From the NCBI GenBank assembly GCA_012511355.1, contig JAAZGG010000046.1, positions 1-8,762 of the forward strand: a stretch of 8,762 nt of DNA, read 5' to 3'. The stretch comes from a bacterium. Lineage in GTDB: Bacteria > Bacillota_I > Bacilli_A > RFN20 > UBA1709. Made by a program: the position numbers and the translations under genes. The notes under the pieces were generated by a model. The model did no database searches and was not told the origin of the DNA. It saw only the letters and a list, made by a program, of their open reading frames with translations. Shown here piece after piece: positions 1 to 5,361 of the stretch (positions are counted from its first letter, which is position 1; each line of letters begins with the position of its first letter).

Positions 1-618
1 GTTCAAGACAAGGTAGTGGGGAGTATCCATGATTTAAAAATAGCCCCTATCAAGAATTCACAGTTAGCCTTAAGTTATTATTTATCTTCTTTATTAGCGA
101 CAATGATTGTTTGTTTAAGTGCCATGGCAATTTTCTTAGTTTATTTAGCAATTGTCGGTTGGTATTTAAGTTTTGTTGATGTATTATTGTTGATTTTTGA
201 TGTATTTATCTTAGTGTTTTTTGGAACAGCACTTTCTTCAATTATCAACACCTTCCTATCAACGCAGGGGCAAATTTCAGCAGTTGCCACCATCATCAGT
301 GCTGGTTATGGCTTCATTTGTGGCGCTTATATGCCTATTTCTACTTTTGGCAGTGGCTTACAAAAAGTTCTTATGTTCTTACCCGGCACCTATGGCACTT
401 CTTTATTACGCTTCCATGCTTTAAGAGGGGTCTTTAAACAGATGGCTTTAGAACAGGCTCCAGCTGAGGCAATCATAGGACTGCAAAATGGTGTTGATTA
501 TAATGTCTACTTTTTTGATCAACAAGTTTCAGTTCATGCGATGTATTTAATTTTAATTGGCAGTATTGTACTTTTCTTAGCTATCTGTATTTTGATTAAT
601 AAACTTAGGAAACGTTAA
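1..618 (+). CDS. ABC-2 type transporter permease, C-terminal part (5' end outside window)
   Basis: This is the membrane subunit of an ABC exporter; the ATPase partner and the substrate are not visible. The reading frame is open from base 1 (VQDKVVGSIHDLKIAPIKNSQL), so the GTG at 16 and later codons are internal and the gene begins upstream. The sequence following the opening matches the cytoplasmic 'DL..APIK.SQ' loop of ABC-2 permeases. Hydrophobic segments are encoded at about 67-160 (probably one long or two short helices), 176-247, 268-340 and 541-606. A GAYMPIS stretch and an LPGTYGTSLLR stretch, the conserved ABC-2 core region, lie between them. An extracellular insert with NVYFFDQQVS precedes the last helix, and the protein ends in the basic tail NKLRKR, as expected for a cytoplasmic C-terminus. 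A terminator follows, so it closes its own transcription unit. The family assignment is secure but the transported compound is unknown. Confidence 0.85.
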   Translation, partial: VQDKVVGSIHDLKIAPIKNSQLALSYYLSSLLATMIVCLSAMAIFLVYLAIVGWYLSFVDVLLLIFDVFILVFFGTALSSIINTFLSTQGQISAVATIISAGYGFICGAYMPISTFGSGLQKVLMFLPGTYGTSLLRFHALRGVFKQMALEQAPAEAIIGLQNGVDYNVYFFDQQVSVHAMYLILIGSIVLFLAICILINKLRKR

Positions 619-649
619 TTGTTTCTTTATCCATTAAGTATAGAGTTTG

Positions 650-681
650 AAGCCTTCATTTAAATAGTTGAAGGCTTTTTT
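650..681 (+). terminator. Intrinsic terminator after the ABC permease gene
   Basis: A 9-bp perfect stem, AAGCCTTCA (650-658) with TGAAGGCTT (669-677), has a 10-nt AT-rich loop and runs into six T (676-681). It lies 32 nt after the permease stop and before the mnmA promoter, so it separates the two transcription units. Confidence 0.85.
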
Positions 682-712
682 AAATTAAACTTATTGTAAA
701 GCACTTCTTTCG

Positions 713-742
713 TTGAAATAAGGCTTCAAAAAATGTTAAAAT
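713..742 (+). promoter_or_regulatory. Sigma-A type promoter for mnmA-recD2
   Basis: The -35 box TTGAAA (713-718, 5 of 6 to consensus) is followed by an 18-nt spacer and TAAAAT (737-742, 5 of 6). A TG at 734-735 makes it an extended -10. Transcription should start near 749, leaving a leader of about 18 nt that includes the mnmA ribosome binding site. No operator-like palindrome is obvious. Confidence 0.7.
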
Positions 743-766
743 AACATATGGAAATTGAGGGATTTT

Positions 767-1876
767 ATGACAAAAGTGATGCTTGGTTTAAGCGGAGGCG
801 TTGATAGCGCTGTCGCGGCTTATCTTTTAAAAAAGCAGGGCTATGAAGTAGTAGCAGCTTTTATGCGGAATTGGGATTCTTTAGTCAACAATGATATTTT
901 AGGGAACCCTAATTTTGGTGGTGTCTGTCCGCATGAGCAGGATTATAATGATGCGAAAAGAGTAGCTGAGCAATTAGGCATTTCTTTATTGAGAGCCGAT
1001 TTTGTTGAGGAGTATTGGCAACAGGTCTTTCAGTATTTTATTGAAGAATATCGTGAAGGTCGTACACCTAATCCCGATGTTTTCTGTAATAAATATATTA
1101 AATTTGATGCTTTTTTAAACTTTGCTAAAGAGCAAGGAGCCGAGTTAATTGCTACTGGACATTATGCAAAAAGAGTAGGAAATAAACTGTATAAGGCCTT
1201 AGATAAGAATAAGGATCAAACATATTTTTTAGCACTTTTAAGTGAAGAACAAATCAAGTCTTGCCTCTTTCCTTTGGGTGATATTGAGAAGAGTGAGGTT
1301 CGCAAAATCGCTAAGGAGTTAGGTTTAGAAGTGGCTAGTAAGAAAGATTCAACTGGTGTTTGTTTTATTGGAGAACGCAATTTTCGCGAGTTTTTAAAGA
1401 ACTATATTCCAGCTAAACCAGGGGCGATTATTGAAAAGGAAACTGGTTTAAAACTTGGCGAACATCAGGGTGTTATGTATTATACCATCGGCCAAAGGAG
1501 AGGTTTAGGAATCGGGGGTATTTCTAAGCATAAAGCCGGCAGTTATTATGTCTGTGATAAGGATTTAGAGCGCGCGATATTATATGTAACCCAAGGTGAA
1601 GAAAGTAAATATTTATATCATGATAGACTTGTAGTAAAGGAAGTAAATTGGCTTGGGCCTAAGCCTGCTTCTAGTTTTAAATGTCAGGCGAAGTTTCGCT
1701 ATCGACAAAAGGATCAAGCGGTAGAAATAAGTTTTTTAGATAAGAGTACAGTAGAAGTAAAATGTATGGAAAAAGTCCGTGCAATTACGCTTGGTCAAAT
1801 CTGCGTTTTCTATGATGGAGAGCTTCTGCTTGGTGGCGGGATCATCGCCAAGGTTTGGCAAAATGACGAGTATTAA
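767..1876 (+). CDS. mnmA: tRNA-specific 2-thiouridylase MnmA (TrmU)
   Basis: MnmA adenylates and then thiolates C2 of wobble U34 in tRNA-Lys, -Glu and -Gln, giving s2U. The 369-residue protein has the usual family length. The N-terminal PP-loop SGGVDS is at residues 9-14. The first catalytic cysteine is in TPNPDVFCN (Cys107) and the second in STGVCFIG (Cys199), the disulfide pair used in sulfur transfer. DKDQTYFL (about 149-155) and YTIGQRRGLGI (239-249) are further family signatures, and the C-terminal beta-barrel runs to the end. I chose ATG 767 (MTKVMLGLSGG) because GAGGGA at 757-762 sits just upstream; the in-frame TTG at 755 has no such site and adds four residues not typical of the family. 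In B. subtilis the sulfur donor YrvO is encoded next door. Here the upstream gene is an ABC permease, so the desulfurase must be elsewhere. The 3' end overlaps recD2. Confidence 0.97.
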   Translation: MTKVMLGLSGGVDSAVAAYLLKKQGYEVVAAFMRNWDSLVNNDILGNPNFGGVCPHEQDYNDAKRVAEQLGISLLRADFVEEYWQQVFQYFIEEYREGRTPNPDVFCNKYIKFDAFLNFAKEQGAELIATGHYAKRVGNKLYKALDKNKDQTYFLALLSEEQIKSCLFPLGDIEKSEVRKIAKELGLEVASKKDSTGVCFIGERNFREFLKNYIPAKPGAIIEKETGLKLGEHQGVMYYTIGQRRGLGIGGISKHKAGSYYVCDKDLERAILYVTQGEESKYLYHDRLVVKEVNWLGPKPASSFKCQAKFRYRQKDQAVEISFLDKSTVEVKCMEKVRAITLGQICVFYDGELLLGGGIIAKVWQNDEY

Positions 1877-4022
1877 AGCCTATGTGCAATCCGTGATTTT
1901 TTATAATGAGAGCAACAATTATGCGGTTGTGCGGGTTAAGTTAGATCAGAAGAAAGATGAGCGCATAGTCTGCGTTGGTTATTTTCCTATACCCAATAAA
2001 GAAGAGCTTTGTTTATTTACAGGTGAATATGTCGATCATCCAAGTTTTGGGCGCCAGTTTAAGGTAGAAAGTTTAGAGAAAATTCTGCCCGATGGGGCTG
2101 AAGCGATTATTCGCTACTTATCGAGTTCGCTTTTTGCGGGTGTAGGAGTTAAAACCGCCGAGAAAGTTTATGCTGCTCTTGGTGATGATTGCTTGAACAT
2201 TATTAAAGATAATCCTGAGCGTATTAAAGAAGTCAATATTAAAGAAGAACTTCAATCTACTATTGTTAGAGGCATTGCTGCTAGCACCCGCCTTGATGAG
2301 GCGATTAAACTCTTTGTCGGTCACGGTATTCAGATGAAGTATTTAATCAAGATGGATGCCTTATATGGGAAGGATTTAATTCCCATTGTTTTAGAAAACC
2401 CTTATATTTTGATTAAGGATATTGATGGTCTAAATTTTAAAACTGTTGATCGAGTGGCAAAGAGTTTGGGGATTACAGAATGCGATAGTCGGCGACTTGA
2501 TGCCTTGTTAATTTACATCAGTAAAAAGTTATGTTACCAAAGTCAAGACACCTATATTTCCCAAAATGATTTATACCGTTTTGCATCCCTAGAGGTTGGT
2601 CATTTGACCGAAGAGGATTTTCTTTCCTCTTTTCATCATCTTTTATTAGAGGGTGAACTTATCGATGAAGAAGGACGTATTTATTATGCTGACCTTTATC
2701 AGGCTGAAAAAGGTATTGCTAAATACTTAAAGCCTTATATCCTTAAGCGTGAAGGAAAACTTCCTGAAACCCTTATTGACCAAGAGATAAGCAGCATTGA
2801 ACTACAAGAAAACATAGAATACTCTTGGGAGCAAAAAGAGACCATTAAAAAATGTTTGAATAATGGACTCAGTATCATAACTGGGGGACCAGGAACTGGT
2901 AAAACAACGGTGGTCAACGCCATCATTAAAGTTTATCAAGCCCTTTTTAAGGATGATGCTGTTGTTTTATGTGCACCGACAGGGCGAGCGGCGAAGCGGC
3001 TGAGCGAACTAAGCAATCAAGAGGCAACTACCATCCATCGCTTATTAAAGTGGGATTTAGACACGAATAAATTCGCCAAAAACTTTGATGATCCCTTGTT
3101 TGGCGGCCTTTTAATTATTGATGAATTTTCCATGGTTGATTGTCAATTGTTCTATCACTTGTTAGACGCGACCTATCCTTTTAAAAAGATTTTATTGATC
3201 GGTGATGATAAACAATTACCACCGGTTTCCCCTGGCGATGTCTTACGTGATTTATTGGAACTCCAGCGCATTCCAACCACCGAATTAGTGCAAATTCATC
3301 GTCAAAAAGAGGACTCGGGTATTATTCCCCTTTGTTATGATATTCGCAAAGGTAGTTTAAATAAAGAAAACCTTAAAAAAAGTGATGTCCATTTCTATAG
3401 TTGTGAAAGTCGTAAAGTACGAGAAATGATTTTGACTTTGGTTAAAGAAGCGGTTAGTGAAGGCTTAAATCAGGCGGATATTCAAGTTTTAGCCCCAATG
3501 TATGCGGGGACAGGAGGGATTGATAGTTTAAACGACTTACTGCGTGATTATTTTAATCCAGAATCTTCAGATAAAAAGGAAGTGTCTATTGAGCGCACGA
3601 CCTATCGCATTGGTGACAAAATTTTGCAACTAAAAAACCAACCTGATGACAATTTTTATAATGGCGATATCGGTTGGTTAGAAGAGATTATTGAAGATGG
3701 CAGAACTTTAAAACTTTTGATAAATTTTGATGATAATTTAGTGCAGTATGTCAGTGGTGATTTTATGAACATCACTCATGCTTACTGTATTTCGGTTCAT
3801 AAATCACAGGGTAGTGAGTATTCTTATGTCATTATGCCGATTTTGCCAGAGCATAGAATTATGTTAAAAAGAAAACTCATTTATACTGGGGTCAGCAGAG
3901 CTAAAAAACGTTTAAGTTTAATTGGTGATTTACTAACTTTTGAACGCGGTCTTAAAAGAGTGGAACAAAATGTTCGAAAAACGAGTTTAAAAGAGCGAAT
4001 GTTGGAATATTTAGAAGGATAA
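1863..4022 (+). CDS. recD2: RecD2-type ATP-dependent 5'-3' DNA helicase
   Basis: RecD2 is a superfamily 1B helicase that works without RecBC and acts in DNA repair and replication-fork maintenance. The protein has 719 residues, within the family range. Its N-terminal OB-like domain (about 4-75, SIKAYVQSVIFYNESNNYAVVRV) is followed by a helix-hairpin-helix region (FAGVGVKTAEKVY, 91-103). The motor motifs are in order: Walker A GGPGTGKTT (341-349), APTGRAAKRLSE (371-382), TIHRLL (390-395), Walker B LLIIDEFSM (416-424), GDDKQLPPVSPGD (447-459), QIHRQ (477-481), SVHKSQGSEY (644-653) and TGVSRAKKRL (675-684). The start ATG 1863 lies inside the end of mnmA, a 14-nt overlap. It is preceded by AAGG (1850-1853), and its product aligns with the conserved OB start. 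An in-frame ATG at 1779 would add 28 residues unlike the family. The overlap suggests translational coupling to mnmA. No frameshift or missing motif was seen. Confidence 0.96.
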   Translation: MTSIKAYVQSVIFYNESNNYAVVRVKLDQKKDERIVCVGYFPIPNKEELCLFTGEYVDHPSFGRQFKVESLEKILPDGAEAIIRYLSSSLFAGVGVKTAEKVYAALGDDCLNIIKDNPERIKEVNIKEELQSTIVRGIAASTRLDEAIKLFVGHGIQMKYLIKMDALYGKDLIPIVLENPYILIKDIDGLNFKTVDRVAKSLGITECDSRRLDALLIYISKKLCYQSQDTYISQNDLYRFASLEVGHLTEEDFLSSFHHLLLEGELIDEEGRIYYADLYQAEKGIAKYLKPYILKREGKLPETLIDQEISSIELQENIEYSWEQKETIKKCLNNGLSIITGGPGTGKTTVVNAIIKVYQALFKDDAVVLCAPTGRAAKRLSELSNQEATTIHRLLKWDLDTNKFAKNFDDPLFGGLLIIDEFSMVDCQLFYHLLDATYPFKKILLIGDDKQLPPVSPGDVLRDLLELQRIPTTELVQIHRQKEDSGIIPLCYDIRKGSLNKENLKKSDVHFYSCESRKVREMILTLVKEAVSEGLNQADIQVLAPMYAGTGGIDSLNDLLRDYFNPESSDKKEVSIERTTYRIGDKILQLKNQPDDNFYNGDIGWLEEIIEDGRTLKLLINFDDNLVQYVSGDFMNITHAYCISVHKSQGSEYSYVIMPILPEHRIMLKRKLIYTGVSRAKKRLSLIGDLLTFERGLKRVEQNVRKTSLKERMLEYLEG

Positions 4023-4026
4023 AATT

Positions 4027-4055
4027 AAAAACGAGCCTGTGGCTCGCTTTTATTT
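4027..4055. terminator. Bidirectional intrinsic terminator between recD2 and the YitT-family gene
   Basis: A GC-rich 6-bp stem, CGAGCC (4032-4037) with GGCTCG (4041-4046), closes a TGT triloop. On the plus strand it is followed by CTTTTATTT. On the minus strand the A run at 4027-4031 reads as five T, continuing into AATTTT. It fills the 27-nt gap between the two convergent stop codons, and the plus-strand T tract runs into the YitT-family stop codon. The stem is short, so efficiency may be moderate. Confidence 0.75.
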
Positions 4056-4967
4056 ATAACTAGGAACACGAAAACGCCCTTTTATAAATCGAATAGGAGA
4101 AACCATTGTAAAAGCTTGTTCATCAACTTGTTCGATTAGTTTAACTAGGTTGCGAACCTCATTTTCTAAAACAATGGTACGAAGTTCGTAACGCTTATTT
4201 CCGGTATAGGCCCCTTCACATTCATAGATGGTCACACCGTGATGGGAGGTGCTAAAAAGCATATTAGACATTTCCTCTTTTTTATTAGTAATTATAGAAA
4301 TCATCATTTTATTGTTACGAATATAAAGGACATTGATCATGACACTACTTACATACATAAAGACAATGGTATAGAGCATAGCTGTCCATTCTTGGAAGAT
4401 AATGCCGCCGACAATTAAGATACAAGCGTTGATGATAAAACTATAAATACCAACTTTACGTCCTTTTTTAATACCGATTAGGGTGATGATAATATCCACT
4501 CCACCCCCAGAAGCCCCAGAATTTAGGGAAATACCGGTACTAGTACCTCCTAAAACTCCACCAGCAAGGGCAATCAACAATAAGTCGTTTTGTGAATTTA
4601 GACCGACAAAACTGAAAAAGTCTTGGGGAATGATAGAGATTAAAATTGAAGTTAAAGCGACAGTGATAATAGAGAATAGAGCATAGAAACGCCCGATTTT
4701 TTTATAGGCAATAATGGCTAGTGGTAAGTTTAAAACAAAATAAAAAATAGAATACCAAAGCGCTTGATTGCCACCTGCTTGATGAATAACTTTGGCAATG
4801 ATTAAGGCAACCCCTGAAACGCCACCAGCTAACAAATGAGAACCAGGTGCTTGAATGAAGCAGCGAATTGCAATAGCGTAAAGTACAGCCGCCGCTATCG
4901 AAGATAAAGACATCCGCAACCAGTCTTTTTTAGTTAAATTTGGTCTAGCAACTTTACTCATTTTCAT
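4050..4967 (-). CDS. YitT family membrane protein with C-terminal DUF2179 domain
   Basis: This is a 305-residue integral membrane protein of the YitT/DUF161 family, whose transport or other role is not established. Hydrophobic segments lie at about residues 19-37, 45-63, 69-88, 94-114, 127-147, 172-191 and 196-217. They include the family signatures AGGVSGVALII (47-57) and NSGASGGGVDIIITLIG (149-165). The C-terminal cytoplasmic domain (about 222-295) matches DUF2179: HHGVTIYECEGAYTGNKR (242-259), then RTIVLENEVRNLVKLIEQVD and AFTMVSPIR. The start at 4967 (MKMSKVARPN) has AAGGGAA on the minus strand about 6 nt upstream; the second Met two codons later would be spaced less well. It is convergent to recD2 and divergent from the alaS leader, so it forms its own unit. 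I see only weak promoter-like sequence upstream of it. Several YitT paralogues are common in Bacilli, so I give no gene symbol. Confidence 0.9.
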   Translation of the reverse strand: MKMSKVARPNLTKKDWLRMSLSSIAAAVLYAIAIRCFIQAPGSHLLAGGVSGVALIIAKVIHQAGGNQALWYSIFYFVLNLPLAIIAYKKIGRFYALFSIITVALTSILISIIPQDFFSFVGLNSQNDLLLIALAGGVLGGTSTGISLNSGASGGGVDIIITLIGIKKGRKVGIYSFIINACILIVGGIIFQEWTAMLYTIVFMYVSSVMINVLYIRNNKMMISIITNKKEEMSNMLFSTSHHGVTIYECEGAYTGNKRYELRTIVLENEVRNLVKLIEQVDEQAFTMVSPIRFIKGRFRVPSYK

Positions 4968-5097
4968 TTAATTCCCTTCATTGTATAAATATGGTAGCCT
5001 ACGCCCCCAAAAAAGTAAAGATGGAATCAATCTAAAAACTTCAAAAAAGTTTAAAGAGGGCTTCAATTTTGGTAAGCATGATTTTTTTGGGTTTTTA
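4968..5097. other. AT-rich intergenic region between the YitT-family gene and the alaS promoter
   Basis: This is the first part of the 394-nt gene-free stretch 4968-5361; the rest is the alaS promoter and T-box leader. On the minus strand a poor promoter candidate can be read close to the YitT-family start: TTGGGG, 17 nt, TATACA, with the -10 at 4982-4987. Its start point would fall almost on the ribosome binding site. A small AT-rich inverted repeat, AAACTT (5036-5041) with AAGTTT (5047-5052), is also present. I see no ORF, RNA gene or convincing operator here. Confidence 0.4.
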
Positions 5098-5126
5098 TTG
5101 CTATTTTCTTGACTATCTTTTATAAT
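5098..5126 (+). promoter_or_regulatory. Promoter of the alaS T-box operon
   Basis: A perfect -10 TATAAT (5121-5126) lies 17 nt downstream of TTGCTA (5098-5103, 4 of 6 to the -35 consensus). A TTGACT at 5109-5114 is closer to consensus but much too near the -10. The predicted start point is about 5133, immediately before the first folded part of the T-box leader. Confidence 0.75.
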
Positions 5127-5289
5127 TTACACTGTAAATCGTTGATTAAGCAAAGTACTTGAACTTTAGATAGAGACTTAGTGTTTGGTGAAAACTAAGA
5201 AAGTGAAAGTATCGGCCACTTAGGAGAGGGTCTAACCAACCACGTCTAACCGCGTTAAGGTCAATCAAGGGCATAGGTTTTCCTATGAA

Positions 5290-5320
5290 CTAGGATGGTA
5301 CCGCGAGCAATCGTTCCTAG
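5290..5320 (+). promoter_or_regulatory. T-box antiterminator
   Basis: CTAGGA (5290-5295) pairs with TCCTAG (5315-5320), holding the bulge TGGT (5296-5299) that base-pairs with the free NCCA end of the tRNA. The variable base T5299 would pair with an A discriminator, as expected for bacterial tRNA-Ala. The 3' arm is shared with the terminator, so the two folds exclude each other. Confidence 0.9.
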
Positions 5321-5341
5321 AACTGTTTTAGGAACTTTTTT
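5313..5341 (+). terminator. T-box regulatory terminator
   Basis: GTTCCTAGAA (5313-5322) pairs with TTTTAGGAAC (5326-5335), including one G-U pair, around a CTG loop. Six T (5336-5341) follow. It forms when charged tRNA-Ala is plentiful and stops transcription 20 nt before the alaS start codon. Confidence 0.9.
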
Positions 5342-5361
5342 CATAAGGAAGGATGATTTTT

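Larger units (their letters stand above)
5133..5341 (+). promoter_or_regulatory. T-box leader riboswitch, predicted alanine-specific
   Basis: This leader RNA senses uncharged tRNA-Ala by codon-anticodon pairing plus acceptor-end pairing, and by antitermination turns on the alaS operon. Stem I: TTAAG (5146-5150) pairs with CTTAG (5219-5223, last pair G-U). ACTT-GA-ACTTT (5157-5167) pairs with AAAGT-GA-AAGT (5200-5210). The distal arm CTTAG (5177-5181) pairs with CTAAG (5195-5199). The AGAGA bulge (5172-5176) and GGTGAAAA terminal part (5187-5194) are typical of the tRNA-elbow contact. The specifier loop 3' strand ends in GCC (5215-5217, an Ala codon) followed by A5218, the usual position of the codon plus purine. 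Stem III is CATAGG (5272-5277) with CCTATG (5282-5287). The region 5224-5271 should hold stem II and the IIA/B pseudoknot, which I could not resolve. The T-box sequence AGGATGGTACCGCG is at 5292-5305. Confidence 0.93.

Noticed and set aside
647..729. TTGAAGCCT (647-655) is the exact reverse complement of AGGCTTCAA (721-729) in the mnmA promoter spacer. GGCTTCAA also recurs at 5059-5066, suggesting an operator or alternative fold.
   Set aside because: The matches are 8-9 nt in AT-rich sequence, are widely and unevenly spaced, and lack a palindromic core. Chance is the simpler explanation.
1779..1862. An upstream in-frame ATG would extend RecD2 by 28 residues.
   Set aside because: The added residues are just the mnmA end read in another frame and do not resemble RecD2. 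ATG 1863 starts exactly at the OB-like domain and has a ribosome binding site.
4483..4686. A 67-codon plus-strand ORF opposite the YitT-family gene.
   Set aside because: It is a shadow of the well-supported minus-strand gene, with low-complexity content and no ribosome binding site of note.
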